Below are positions 1 through 10,716 of a stretch of DNA of 64,000 nt, piece by piece. The notes beneath the pieces were generated by a model. The model worked only from the letters and a program-made list of their open reading frames with translations, did no database searches and was not told where the DNA came from. Location of the stretch: contig CM044958.1 of assembly GCA_024516035.1 (NCBI GenBank), positions 10,543,670 to 10,607,669 of the forward strand, read 5' to 3'. The DNA is from Bactericera cockerelli (Eukaryota > Arthropoda > Insecta > Hemiptera > Triozidae). Each line of letters opens with the position of its first letter. Within the stretch, counting starts at the first letter, position 1. Both the position numbers and the translations under genes were made by a program.

Positions 1-713
1 GTAAAAGTCGGGTACGAGTATGTATGCTTTTCTCCAGATCATAACACACCAAAGGACTAAATAGTTATTTTATGTTGATAAATAGAGGAGTTACCAGAAT
101 TTTTTGAGAAAAAAAGTCGCTAAATTTTCTGAGCAACTATAAAATATTTGGATGTTTCTACAACAATATAAAGACATCTTTTACTATGCTCTTAATTCTG
201 AGGTGAGTTGAAAAAATTGAACTAATGCACTTTTCTCTACCAATTTTAATACATATTGTACAAAATACTTTCAATTGTAGTTTTTTCTTCTGTAGATGAC
301 CTTGCAAAATAAATTCAAACATAAAATACCAAGTGTTGTTCGAAATTCAATATGTGTTTCTTGTTTAACCTGATCTCAAAACTAGTATCTCAAATAATTA
401 AAATAAGATTGTTTCTGTCCATAAGTATGGAGCTTTTATAGGTTGAATTGCAGTCGAAACCACAACTTTGGCCTTAATTCAGATACCTTGAAATTTTAGA
501 TGGGGTATTGACATTTTTCATTGATTTTTGTGCATATCTGCTCATATTCATCTTTTTCCAGAATGAGCCATTATGAAAGCAATGAAAAACTGTATGGTGA
601 GCATTGCAATTGTTGAAAAAATATCTCAAATAATGTACTGACGTGATTTGAATAAAATCCTTTTAACTTCCTTGAACCAACTTGTGACACTAATCATATT
701 TCTCTCATTTATT

Positions 714-744
<31 letters not shown>

Positions 745-1493
745 CATAGCTGAAGTAGACGCCTAGCTATGTTGTATACCCTATACACTTATCCTCATAC
801 AACATAATTGTTTTGTAGTAAAAACCCAGGTTCGATTCTCTCATTAATTTCGTTTCTCACTTAGATAATTCAACCAAATTGAGACATTTTTTTTTTAAAG
901 ATGAGTGTTTCACAGCCCTTTTTTTGAAGCCATGAAACAGGAGCTACTGTAGACGCTTGTGATCTATTGTAGCTTGCCCATTCCGTAGTATGCCCCCCCT
1001 CTGATAGGTGAGAAGTGACACAATACTTCCCATTTAGGTGCTGGGTCAACATTTTGTATCTGTCTAACAGATGTTGTTAAAACTGCAAGCTCTAACCAGC
1101 TCAGCCAACTAGTAGTTGATTGAACCTTGAATATTAAAACCATTACGTTCACGTGTTGTTTTCACGCTTTATCTCATCATTCATCTTCTTATACTATAAA
1201 AATAAAATTATTATTTGTGATGTATGAATGAGAAATTACCCCAGAACCACAAGTCCAAATAAGCTGAAATTCGGTTTGGTTACTTGGTAAATAATGGCAG
1301 TTCGGGTCAGGACAGGTTTCAGAATAATTTTTAATGGACATTATGCAGTAGCTGTACTTCTTCACAAAATGTTATCGATATAAAATTAGTACTTACAAAA
1401 TATGAGAGACTATATAAGATCATGAGGATGCGTGTTTTCCTAATAAGGAAGTCATAAAAGAGAAGGATAATTTCCTTTCGTCAGTACACTAGA
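1..1493. other. Non-coding upstream region, no gene recognised
   Basis: AT-rich sequence without a convincing exon. It holds a T-run at about 717-740 and scattered short open frames with no family resemblance. Any promoter of the secreted-protein gene that begins at 2375 would lie between here and about 2370, but I see no clear TATA box or initiator. Confidence 0.5.
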
Positions 1494-1790
1494 GAAGCCA
1501 ACAGGGATGGCACGTTCAATACGCCAGTTCTTATCTGATCATTGAAGTTAAGCAACGTCCAGCGTTGTGAGCGTTCTGGTTTCGAATCCATCAATGGTCA
1601 TTATGATTGCCATGAAATATTTACAGAGCGCATATAGAAATTGTTGTGTGTGCAGAACGTAATCACTAATGTTAAGCTCTGTCGAGAGTGGTGAGGACAT
1701 GGTTCCATCCTTGGTCATCAAGGCAATCCACGTTCTGCTGGCTATTTCCGGCCCCACTCAAGCTGAATGAGGTTCATTGGAGTAGCTGAA
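1494..1790 (+). mobile_element. 5S rRNA-derived SINE (SINE3-like)
   Basis: Bases from about 1496 to 1590 resemble insect 5S rRNA: a GCCAAC start, a GGCACGTTCAATACGCCAG stretch, and the internal promoter-like core GAAGTTAAGCAACGTCCAGCG. The homology then gives way to an unrelated body. Divergent heads of the same type occur at 19579, 22165 and 58973. A 5S head plus foreign tail is the hallmark of SINE3-class retroposons. It is not a functional 5S gene because the 3' half is lost. Confidence 0.6.
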
Positions 1791-2374
1791 TTGTTTGCAC
1801 TGCGAATGGTTGGTAAAATCTCGTGATTTGACCATGTAGTTGAAAGCTATGTTAAAGTCAAATAAAGAGTACCTATAACAGTAATCCTCAACCCTTTTTA
1901 CTCAAGTAACACCTCGTATCGATGAAATCTCGCCTAACGTTTCTCGCCCCGCTAGCCTAGGCGTATATTGCGACTAGTTTTTTTTTATATCTATTTATCT
2001 TTAGCGTTCATCATGGCCAGTATTATGCTCTGTGAATAAGTCAGGTGTGATCAAATGGAAAATATATTTTATGAACTGTTGGCGTGTACCAGTGTACCTA
2101 CCGATAAAGCTGATACACGAAAGTTACAAAGTCCTCAAGCAGTCAAGTTATAGGTACTTAATTTATTCTTACAATACATGAACTCAAACTTATCACCTTG
2201 GTTGAGTTAAAGGTCTCAGCTACTTTAGCACCCACGTTAATCAGATCCTAATTAACAGGTGTTCCCTCGCTTACTTTACGCTCGGTAAATGTTTGCCAGT
2301 TCTGTCCAATAAGTTAATTTTATTTAAACAATCTGAATGCTGATTTCGTGTTTCATTTCACCACTTCTGTTAGC

Positions 2375-2437
2375 ATGGGACGCATGGGCTGTATGATGTC
2401 CTCAAGATTCGTTTTAGCCGTGATTTGGACACTTCAG
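2375..2437 (+). CDS. Exon 1 of secreted Gly/Ala-rich protein (signal peptide)
   Basis: Twenty-one codons from ATG to CAG, then the donor GTTAGT. It encodes the N-terminal charged region and hydrophobic core of the signal peptide. Phase 0 at its end. Confidence 0.7.
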
Positions 2438-5400
2438 GTTAGTGCCATAATATTAAAGATGAAGTTTAAAGTGATGTTTTTGTGTTGTTTTAAATTTCAT
2501 TGCCTTTGATAGTCTTCGTACAGTATGCTGGATAGTACTAAGTTTGTTCACCGACCTCAGTAGCTTGATCGATAAGGCGGTGGACTTGTATCCTGGGGGT
2601 CGGTGGTTCAAGTCCCGGTTTCAGGGTAGATTAAGTAAAGCGAGTTTGAGTAGTTGTGTTGTCACGAAAGTGATTAACTCAAATATGATAACTTTAACTT
2701 AACTTACTGAGTTTGCTCTTCAATCATTAACCTGTGAGTACACGCGTTAAAAATCCGAACGTCTGTGCACGCGCGATGAAAAAAATTCTCACACCTGGTT
2801 TTGCTTTGTATTTCGTTCTGCTTGAAGAATTATGTAATACTAGCGGGCTGTCGCCCGCTTTGCGGGCCGAGGCATGGCCATGAAAGCAAAAAATCCTTTT
2901 TCGCCAATGGCAGGTGTTGTAGTGGGAGTTTCGAAAAATCCCGTCTTATTGCACATCTAGACTATAAGACAAAGCTACCTACCAAATTTCAGCTTCCTAG
3001 GACTTACGGTTTGGGCTGTAGAGCGATGATCAGTCAGTGGTCAGTGAGTGTCTTTGACATTTATATATTAAGATTTTTAAGATAGATTAAGTTGACTAAT
3101 GTATTTAAACTATATTTAAAGTAGTTTTAGCAACTTTTTTTCCAAATGGTTGCAGTTCGAACCCCTGATTTGACATTTTTCTTATTTTCCAAACTTTGTT
3201 CATCGTTAGCCATACTGACATAAGTTTTTAGGGCAATTCACATTATATGTTATAATCAAGAATATTATGTTATTATATTTGTTTAGGTACTTCTAAAAGC
3301 TAAAAACAGAAACGATATAAATATAAATGTACTTAGATTATACCAGGAGGTAGGTAGGTAGGTAGGTACCCATTATAATAGGTGGAGAAAGATTACAAAG
3401 AATACTAATTATTTCAGTATCTAGCAAAAAAAGTGTAGGGAGGTACCTAACTACCTACCTAATATTATTACATTTATTACAAATAAATTTTATTAATGTT
3501 AGTTAAAAATTTCTATTTCGTTAGTTAAAAATCATTATAATAATTATTATAACAATAATGAACAATCACGAATTAGGTAGGTAAACACACTAATTTTCTT
3601 TAAAATATATATTTTTTTCATTTAAAACAATTGTTATTATTATATTAATTAATTATTAAAACTAATTATTATAAATATTTAATTAAATTAAACTAAACAG
3701 TCAGTAACAGAAAAAAAAAAATCTCAAAAAAAAAGTTACGTCTGTGCACGCGCGATGAAAAAAAATTCTCACATTTCAGACCGATCTGAACTTTTCGCCA
3801 CGTCACGGGCAACAGAAATTGAAAATAGCTCAAGGGACTGTGGATACATCTAGATAAACATATTATCAACAGCTACTCCAGGTCCCTACAGGTTAGGACC
3901 AATATTGATCAAGTTCTAGCGTTTTTGCCGAGCGTGTGAGAATTTTTCCCTATGTGCGTGTACTCACGGGTTAACAAAAGGTCTTCTTCAATAAGGTGAG
4001 AGCCAATTTTTATTGAATGTATAGGTAGGTACCTATACTATTTTAGATGAGAAAACGAAAGATTTTTTTTCCCATATTTTCTTTTGCTGAGAAGGCAGTC
4101 AAAATCAGGTTTGAATTGATTTACACTTTGAAGCATTTTTTTTTTAATTGGACGTTCAATAGTTAATATAAACCTGACTTGGGTTTTGTGTCTGAGGTGA
4201 CGCATTTTATATTCATACTTGTATTGTATGTTGTAAATAAACTAGGTTAATTTCTTTTACAGACTCCTGTTTGGTGCTCCCCATTTCCCCAAAGTGGATC
4301 AGCACAAGTCTCCTTCAATGGTTCTCTACCAAGCGGTGTTATCTTACCAGGTATTAAAAAATAATATTTGATTTCAGTAGTCAATTTTTGTGATCGTGAA
4401 AACTAATTGGTCCGCGCTGTGGTAAAAAATTGAAAAAGGGCCCCAAAAGTGGGCCGGTTGATATTATTATTATTATTAAAACAGTCGAATGGGGTATAGT
4501 AAAATTTGTGTGAAATCTATAATCTACAACTAGACCTATATCGAGAACTACTAAAGATATCGACAAGCGGTGAAATATGGTTTGCCTCGAATTTGGGGGA
4601 TTGATTTAGGGCTCAAGTAGTCACCGTGGTTTGGATAGCCCGCTAGGCAGGTGAAATGGGCTCGAATCCCAGCGTAGAAAGAGTTTGGCTCTGTATTAAC
4701 CAGGCGAGGTTAATGGTTTTCCACCTCCGTATATTCTACCTCCCACCCCTTCGAGACTTCGAGTTTTATTATTTTGTGGTTACTTACTGAAGAAAAAATG
4801 ACAAAAAATTCTAGCATTGGCTGGGTCCATGCGCTAGCTTCTTTACCTTGCAAGTCTAGTCCCGCCGTAACTAGGTACCAAAAGTAAACGGTACCTACCT
4901 ATTTTTTTTTTTTTTTTTATTATTCTTTTTTTTTCATAAATGAAATTTTCTCCACAGGTAACGCAGGTTCGATGGGAGTGAACGGAAATCTCGCTGGTAG
5001 TGGCTCTGGTAGCGGGGGTGCAGGCATGAGACCACAGTCTGGAGTGTCGGTGCAGTATCAGGGAAATCCGGGTGAGTTAAAATAATAAGAACCTTATAAA
5101 TAAAATAATAAAATTATAAATAAACTTTGTGTCATAATAATACTAATAATTTGAAATTTATAAGTTCTTGGGAAAAACTTATAGTTATACACAACTCTTG
5201 GTAAAAGAATTAAACATCGAAATGATTTGGAGATAGATAATAAATAAGCCAAGTGTTTTCTATCTCCAAATTATTTCGATGAATAATAATATCGCCTTAT
5301 TTATACTGCCCGATTAGAACTATCAAGTCCCATTATTCCAGCAGTAAGCCCAAGACGTATTATTATGTGGTAAAAATCCCAAATGGGAGGATAACTTGAT

Positions 5401-8400
5401 AATAATACCTACCCGGCTGGGTAGGTATTATTATTAAAACAGATTTAATCAAGTTTTATTTACAAAATATAGTATATACAAATTACAAGAAATAAATTTG
5501 AAATTATTAAACAAAACTTGATCAAGGACCGGCCTACGGCATTATATCACAACAACGGTGGGTAGCGGGTAGCGCAGAATATAGGATTTTTTCCCCTTGA
5601 ATTTCCCAATATCTCTTATTTTTGTCCTTAATTCCGCCCCTGGGCGCTCACTTAAAAGCAGCTTTTTCCTCACGAGATGGAAGCCTGACATCCTAGTGCA
5701 GAGTAGAAAATTCCTGCCCTGCTGGGGATCGAACCCAGGTCATCGTGCGTGCAAGCCTAGTGCTCTACACACTTATGTAGGAATGATTCAATGTAACAGA
5801 ATGTTAGTTGAGATTTTCTAAATAGTGTGCATTAAGTTTTCTAGCCTGTATTTAGGTACCTAGGTCATCTATTTATTTATTTATAAACATTTGGGTCAAG
5901 CTTTATTTACATCTTTTATATACAATGAACATGGTAACAAGTTAGAAATAAATATAAACAAAGCCTGATCAAGGTTGGTGATAATGCCTTCGGCATTCTC
6001 TTCCATCAAGTTGTATCATCGGTCATCAAGTTGCAAAAGGAAATTTCTAAAAAGGCCTACAAAATTTCTACAAATTCTGAATATCTTCATCCATCTTGAA
6101 AAGATATACAGAATGCACAAAAACAAGCTATGATTAATTTATATGAAAGGAATATTGATATTCTTGCTTGGAAATATCCTAATAAGCTAATGTAACTTCC
6201 GTAACTGATGTTTGGGCCGTGCACGTCTATTTCTGAGGAAGTCTCCGATAACTAATTAATATTTTCGTTGCTGTACTTACAAATATAACTTTCTTAAAAT
6301 TCTAAAATAAGAGTACTGTCGAAGATGGATGTAAGAGAATTCAAGGGACCGAAATTTTTTCGCTGATATGTAATAATGATGTAATTGTTCAACAAGAGTT
6401 GGAAATAGGGTGTAAGAGTTATAAATAAAGTAACCTCCACAAGCCAGCCCGGCGTGGCGTATTGGTTGTGGCTACTGCCCGTAGTCCAGAGATCCCGAGT
6501 TTGATCCCCGGTAGGGGCAGACTTTTCGATGAAAATTCTGTTCCCTCCAAACACGTGAGGCTGGCATTTCCGGCCCTACCAAGGCTGGGTGATGTTAATG
6601 TGGGTAGCTGGTACGATTCCCAGTGAATGGAGGGTAAAACCCCCGTCCTGACTACTTCAAATCGGGACTATAAAACCAAATAGAATCAACTGGTCACAAT
6701 AGATCTAAATAGAGGTCAGTGTGATAATTGATGCTTCTCTTGTGGAACTCCAACCAGTCTATAATAAATAATCTCCACAACCTGTAACTTAGGGCGGAAA
6801 TAACGTTTTTGACGTTTTTGTAATACCTCTGTGGCGCTATGTCACCGATTGCGTACTGAATAAGATAGGGAAAACCGACAGTTACCAACGACTTAAGTTA
6901 TTGATGTTGTCTTTAAGAATATTAAATGTAGGTACAAAATGTCTATTTAAATTTGAAAATAAACAAGAGACCTTGTTTAGACTGCTGGAATAAAGGGACT
7001 TTTCAGTCTCACCTCGGCAGTATAAACAAGGTAATTTCTATTCTATTCTATTCTATTAATTCCGCCCTTATGTAACATTTGTAACAACCTCATATCACTG
7101 TCTCCCAGGCAACCTCGTTCCATTTCGTGACAACGTGCTGAGCTCCGGGCTGGGGGTGGGTTCCGCCGCCCTCAATGCCAAGACCCAGTCAGCCTCCCGT
7201 CTGATGGACGGCCTCTCCTACGGGCTGGCCAGAGTGCCGGGCTACGTGGGGTATGGGGTGCAGAGCGCGGGGCGGCTGGAGCGCGCGGGGGAGCAGCTGT
7301 TCAAAGCGGCCCTGGATTTGGGCGTCGGGGGCGTGACTAATGGCATGCAAGGTAAGGAACAAATTAGGGGTGTCAAAAACAAAAAAAGTCAAAAACAGGA
7401 GCCGCACCTCCAAATAAAGCTAGATAAACCTTATCCAGTAAAGTTGCAATTATTATTATTTGCTACAGAGAGAGGGGTGTAATAGTTGTAAATAATGAAT
7501 GCAAGGTAAGGGACAAATTAGGGGTGTAATAGTTGTAAATAATGAATGCAAGGTAAGGGACAAATTAGGGGTGTAATAGTTGTAAATAATGAATGCAAGG
7601 TAAGGGACAAATTAGGGGTGTAATAGTTGTAAATAATGAATGCAAGGTAAGGGACAAATTAGGGGTGTACTGGTTGTAAATAATGAATGCAAGGTAAGGG
7701 ACAAATTAGGGGTGTACTGGTTGTAAATAATGAATGCAAGGTAAGGGACAAATTAGGGGTGTACTGGTTGTAAATAATGAATGCAAGGTAAGGAACAAAT
7801 TAGGGGTGTACTGGTTGTAAATAATGAATGCAAGGTAAGGGACAAATTAGGGGTGTACTGGTTGTAAATAATGAATGCAAGGTAAGGGACAAATTAGGGG
7901 TGTACTGGTTGTAAATAATGAATGCAAGGTAAGGGACAAATTAGGGGTGTACTGGTTGTAAATAATGAATGCAAGGTAAGGGACAAATTAGGGGTGTACT
8001 GGTTGTAAATAATGAATGCAAGGTAAGGGACAAATTAGGGGTGTACTGGTTGTAAATAATGAATGCAAGGTAAGGGACAAATTAGGGGTGTACTGGTTGT
8101 AAATAATGAATGCAAGGTAAGGAACAAATTAGGGGTGTACTGGTTGTAAATAATGAATGCAAGGTAAGGGACAAATTAGGGGTGTGCTAGTTGTAAATAA
8201 TGAATGCAAGGTAAGGGACAAATTAGGGGTGTGCTAGTTGTAAATAATGAATGCAAGGTAAGGGACAAATTAGGGGTGTACTAGTTGTAAATAATGAATG
8301 CAAGGTAAGGGACAAATTAGGGGTGTGCTAGTTGTAAATAATGAATGCAAGGTAAGGGACAAATTAGGGGTGTAATAGTTGTAAATAATGAATGCAAGGT

Positions 8401-9997
8401 AAGGAACAAATGAGGGATGTAATAGTTGTAAATAATGAATGCAAGGTAAGGGACAAATTAGGGGTGTAATAGTTGTAAATAATGAATGCAAGGTAAGGGA
8501 CAAATTAGGGGTGTAATAGTTGTAAATAATGAATGCAAGGTAAGGGACAAATTAGGGGTGTAATAGTTGTAAATAATGAATGCAAGGTAAGGAACAAATA
8601 AGGGGTGTACTTTTTTTTTCTAAGAGGTTGGAAATCTTCGATAAGACCCCCAAAGCGAGTATTTCTTTGGGGAGTGTGGGATTGATATCATGGCACGCGG
8701 ATATCCGAACCCACTAAAACCCTTCCTCTTACACCTCACATTTATGACCCCGGAACCGTATGACAATACTTCGGGCGTACTAGTTCTAAATAATGAACAG
8801 CACAGAGGAATTTCTTTTAATGGACAAATGTGATGTGATATCGTTGCAATTTTTTCTCAGTTTTTCGCGTCACTATGAAGCTGGTATACTGAACTTAGTA
8901 GGATACCGTCTGAAGGTGCATGTAAGGTAGGCTAGTCTGCGCACCTTGGTTTTACTGACCAAGTTATATATGGCGCGCGCACGGTATTACAGGAATGTCC
9001 TATTATTTGTCTTCTCTCCCCATTTTTTTTTTTTTTTTTTTTTTTTTTAATTGTAATTTGTAAATGTTCGGCATCTTTATTAATTATTATATAATGCATA
9101 GACAGCATACAAGTAGACACATAGAAATATAGACAGTATGGGTTCCAAGTTCTAACGTATGATAAATAATATACAATAAAGGATTGAACAAATATGAAAA
9201 TTAAGACCTATTTATTATTATGTGCCTATAATGTAGCCAATAATGGAATTGCCTTTTACTCACACTAAGAGATTAGAATCTCTTGTTTTGTGAGTAAAAG
9301 GGCTTTGTGTTTTCACCTTCCTCCACATCATTGACAATGACATGAATCCCTCCCAGGACTCAGCCTGGGCATGAACATGATGAACGGTCTGGGCAACGCA
9401 GGGATGAAAGGCCTCAACAAGGTGGCTGCCGGTGGCTCTCAGATTCTCGAGCACATCCTCAGCCTCGGCGCCACCGAGTCTGGTCTGGTCAACACGCTGG
9501 TCGCCCTGTCCCGCCTGATGTCGCCCGGCCAGGGGAGTTTCCTGTCGGGCGGGCTCAACCTTACGAGCCTCGCCTCGGCCGCGCAGTATCTGGGCATTCC
9601 CAGCGGTAACGCGAATCTCAGCCGCATCCTGAACGCAGCCGGTGCTCTGCAGAGTTCCCTCAGCAGCGCGGCCAGCAACGTCAACCTGACGGCCATCAGA
9701 CAAGCGGCCGGGGCCGCGGCGCAGAACCTCGGCCTGAACACCGCGTGGAACATCCTGGCCAACAGACTCGCCGGGAGCTCGCCTCAGCTGCAGGCCGCGG
9801 TGAACAGTCAGATACCTGCTGCGGCGTCTGCCAGTGCGGGAATCAGAGCCCCGGGTGTTCAGCTAAGTGCTCAGAGTCCAGGCAATGGGGCTACTGGCAT
9901 TCAGCTAAGTGCTCAGAGTCCAGGGAATGGGGCTCTACAAGTGGGTGGGGGCGGGGCTGGAGGAGCAGGTGGTTCCTGGATGGACTGGTTGGGTTAA
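2375..9997 (+). CDS. Secreted Gly/Ala/Ser-rich protein, five exons, 382 aa
   Basis: Joining 2375-2437, 4263-4350, 4958-5071, 7109-7351 and 9357-9997 gives one uninterrupted frame of 382 codons plus stop. Every junction is GT-AG and phases match (0,1,1,1). Residues 1-26 form a signal peptide: a hydrophobic core FVLAVIWTL and probable cleavage near VWC/SP. The mature protein is rich in Gly, Ala, Ser, Asn and Leu, with a GSGSGSGG linker in exon 3. A helix-prone Ala/Leu segment fills exons 4-5. The C-terminus has two near-copies of QLSAQSPGNGA, a Gly run and a final WMDWLG. I do not recognise the family; a structural or secreted extracellular protein is inference only. Exons 4 and 5 are much more GC-rich than the introns. 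Four in-frame ATGs lie in the first eight codons, so the exact start is uncertain by a few residues. Confidence 0.8.
2550..2700 (+). mobile_element. tRNA-derived SINE, family A
   Basis: The head ACCGACCTCAGTAGCTTGAT is followed by GGTCGGTGGTTCAAGTCCCG, which contains a B-box (GGTTCAAGTCC). The body runs through TAAAGCGAGTTTGAGTAGTTG and ends GATAACTT plus a short homopolymer. Four further copies lie in the window at 10538, 13322, 19915 (reverse) and 58774. Confidence 0.75.
2839..3075 (+). mobile_element. Short dispersed repeat beginning ACTAGCGGGCTGTCGCCCGC
   Basis: The start forms a GCGGGC/GCCCGC hairpin. The body reads to TCAGTCAGT repeats and CTTTGACATTTATATATTA. An almost identical copy is at 59064-59308. 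The layout resembles 3' ends of RTE-type LINEs, but I see no coding part, so the class is uncertain. Confidence 0.5.
3349..3370. repeat. (GGTA)n-type simple repeat
   Basis: GGTAGGTAGGTAGGTAGGTA run in an AT-rich tract inside the piggyBac-type element; TAGGTACCTA-like words recur throughout the window. Confidence 0.7.
4263..4350 (+). CDS. Exon 2 of secreted Gly/Ala-rich protein
   Basis: Acceptor TTCTTTTACAG, then 88 bases in phase 0 and donor GTATTA. It encodes the end of the signal peptide (TPVWC) and the start of the mature chain (SPFPQSGSAQVSFNGS). It leaves one base (G) for the next codon. Confidence 0.75.
4610..4860 (+). mobile_element. tRNA-derived SINE, family E
   Basis: A tRNA-like head with B-box GGGCTCGAATCCC is followed by a body containing ACCAGGCGAGGTTAATGGTT and TATTATTTTGTGGT. 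A related tail fragment lies at 17279-17400 beside an APMAP exon. Family name unknown to me. Confidence 0.55.
4958..5071 (+). CDS. Exon 3 of secreted Gly/Ala-rich protein (glycine linker)
   Basis: Acceptor TTTTCTCCACAG, 114 bases, donor GTGAGT; phase 1 in and out. Encodes a flexible Gly/Ser segment (GSGSGSGGAGMRPQSG) and VSVQYQGNP. Confidence 0.8.
5218..5282. repeat. Imperfect 22-bp-arm inverted repeat
   Basis: ATCGAAATGATTTGGAGATAG at the left faces CTATCTCCAAATTATTTCGAT at the right, separated by about 22 bases. It lies in intron 3. Confidence 0.7.
5289..5400 (-). mobile_element. SINE family B fragment (3' part, reverse)
   Basis: Reverse complement of the tail seen in the full copy at 45511: ATCGCCTTATTTATACTGCC, then CCAGCAGTAAGCCCAAGACG and AAAAATCCCAAATGGGAGGA. 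The tRNA head is missing. Confidence 0.65.
5401..5432. repeat. Perfect 14-bp-stem palindrome
   Basis: AATAATACCTACCC, loop GGCT, then its exact reverse complement. It directly abuts the SINE B fragment and may be a by-product of its tail. Confidence 0.8.
5440..5545 (-). mobile_element. LINE 3'-tail fragment (reverse)
   Basis: Similar to 5880-6005: a TTTATTTACA block and an ACTTGATCAAGG block at the far end. The arrangement matches short 5'-truncated LINE or SINE tails whose plus-sense end carries AATAAA. Confidence 0.4.
5600..5775 (-). mobile_element. tRNA-derived SINE, family C (reverse)
   Basis: On the minus strand a tRNA-like head with B-box GGTTCGATCCC is followed by AATTTTCTACTCTGCACTAG and CATCTCGTGAGG. 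Copies at 40610 and 45728 share it. Confidence 0.6.
5880..6005 (-). mobile_element. LINE 3'-tail fragment (reverse)
   Basis: Minus-strand reading gives GAGAATGCCGAAGGCATTAT, CACCAACCTTGATCA and an AATAAA-type end. The same head occurs at 57992-58124 with a clear target duplication. Confidence 0.5.
6440..6690 (+). mobile_element. tRNA-derived SINE, family D
   Basis: The head GGCGTATTGGTTGTGGCTAC is followed by a B-box-like GTTTGATCCCC. The body reads CGTGAGGCTGGCATTTCCGG and GATGTTAATGTGGGTAGCTGG, ending ACCAAATAGAATC. A second copy is at 62520-62840. Confidence 0.65.
6792..6914. mobile_element. PIF/Harbinger-like MITE, one end lost
   Basis: TTA then GGGCGGAAATAACG and the shared body AATACCTCTGTGGCGCTA. 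The right terminus seen in the copy at 17065-17193 is missing here (the sequence changes after TTGATGTTGTCTT). Confidence 0.55.
7035..7056. repeat. (CTATT)n microsatellite
   Basis: Four to five CTATT units a short distance upstream of exon 4 of the secreted-protein gene. Confidence 0.6.
7109..7351 (+). CDS. Exon 4 of secreted Gly/Ala-rich protein
   Basis: Acceptor ATCACTGTCTCCCAG; 243 bases; phase 1 in and out; donor AAG/GTAAGG. Encodes a GC-rich stretch with GLGVGSAALNAKTQSASRL and LERAGEQLFKAALDLGVGG. Its donor sequence is the same as the core of the minisatellite that begins 150 bases downstream. Confidence 0.8.
7501..8610 (+). repeat. 47-bp minisatellite repeating a 5' splice site, 24 copies
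   Basis: Units recur every 47 bases. GCAAGG begins at 7501, 7548 and 7595 and continues to 8582, i.e. 24 copies. Each unit carries ATGCAAGGTAAGGGACAAAT followed by TAGGGGTGT. The exon-4 junction at 7347-7360 reads TGCAAG/GTAAGGAACAAAT, so the unit is a copy of the donor and its downstream intron. Variants such as GGGTGTACTGG, GGGTGTAATAG and GGGTGTGCTAG cluster in blocks, as expected from local duplication. The minus-strand open frame across it is a by-product. Confidence 0.92.
8611..8776 (-). mobile_element. SINE-like insertion with T-run, ending the minisatellite
   Basis: A nine-T run followed by a 157-base unique body interrupts the array between two GTAC copies (8607-8610 and 8777-8780). 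After it the array text resumes with a degraded TAGTTCTAAATAATGAAC. Poly(A) in reverse and a short target duplication fit a retroposed SINE. Family not recognised. Confidence 0.55.
9357..9997 (+). CDS. Exon 5 (last) of secreted Gly/Ala-rich protein
   Basis: Acceptor CCCTCCCAG; enters in phase 1 and runs to TAA at 9995-9997. Encodes about 213 residues, including helix-prone repeats such as ILNAAGALQSSLSSAASNV, two QLSAQSPGNGA copies, a Gly-rich run and the terminal GGSWMDWLG. Strongly GC-rich. An overlapping open frame at 9745-10008 is a shadow. Confidence 0.85.
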
Positions 9998-10074
9998 GGG
10001 GAAGCTGAGACCTTTTGGTCTTCACCTGACTATATTTTTTTTTCTCCTTCTCAACTACAAGCACGTACATAATT

Positions 10075-10080
10075 AATAAA
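10075..10080 (+). terminator. Poly(A) signal AATAAA
   Basis: AATAAA 78 bases after the stop codon of the secreted-protein gene, giving a short 3' UTR. Confidence 0.7.
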
Positions 10081-10537
10081 GTAATTCACCTCGCTTTTTT
10101 GCTTCAAGATTGACATCATTACCAACCAGTTTTCTGAATGTTAGCGTAGCGCCTGTGTATTTGTAGGTTCAGAGTTATGAAATAGGTAACCAGTTCAATT
10201 TGTTTCCAAAATTTAGTGTGAAAAGAAAAAGAAAAACACTTTTGTTGCATAACTCCTTACGTAACGTAACGTAATCAGTCTATTTCTTTATTTACTAAAA
10301 CGAATACCTACGTAATTATTTTTGTTCGATCGTTAACCTAATATTTAGAGAGATACAAGTTCAATTTTGATAAAGTCAATAAAAAAATAAACACCAATAA
10401 TGGTTAATAAGCCATAAATTTCATAAAAAAAACGTGACTAGGAATCGAAGATATACCCAAAGCTCATGATATAATATATAAGCCACTGTATGAGGGTTAG
10501 ATTCCAAAGTACAATCTATCATACAATATTATTATTA

Positions 10538-10702
10538 CACCGACCTCAGTAGCTTGAACGGTAAGGCGATGGACTTTGTAACCTGGAGGTCGGTGGTTCA
10601 AGTCCCGGTCACGGTTTCAGCGTGGATTTAGTAAAGCGAGTTTGAGTAGTTGTGATATCACGTAAGTGATTAACACAAAATATGATAACTTTTTTTTTTT
10701 TT
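10538..10702 (+). mobile_element. tRNA-derived SINE, family A
   Basis: Head ACCGACCTCAGTAGCTTGAA, B-box GGTTCAAGTCCCGG, tail GATAACTTTTTTTTTTTT. It lies between the convergent 3' ends of the two host genes. Confidence 0.75.
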
Positions 10703-10716
10703 AAATATTATTATTA

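Larger units (their letters stand above)
2731..3970. mobile_element. piggyBac-type non-autonomous element with TTAA duplication
   Basis: TTAA at 2727-2730 and 3971-3974 flank inverted termini: left CCTGTGAGTACACGCG, right reverse complement CCCGTGAGTACACGC. Subterminal blocks with TTCTCACAC are also shared. TTAA targets are characteristic of piggyBac transposases; no transposase is encoded. It sits in intron 1 of the secreted-protein gene and contains a second repeat (2839-3075). Confidence 0.7.

Noticed and set aside
1496..1600. Functional 5S rRNA gene
   Set aside because: Homology fails in the 3' half and the head is attached to a SINE body.
7501..8610. CRISPR array
   Set aside because: Repeats are directly tandem with no unique spacers, in a eukaryotic intron.
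9439..9762. Minus-strand frames across exon 5 of the secreted gene
   Set aside because: Shadow frames produced by GC-rich coding sequence; the plus frame joins four other exons in phase.
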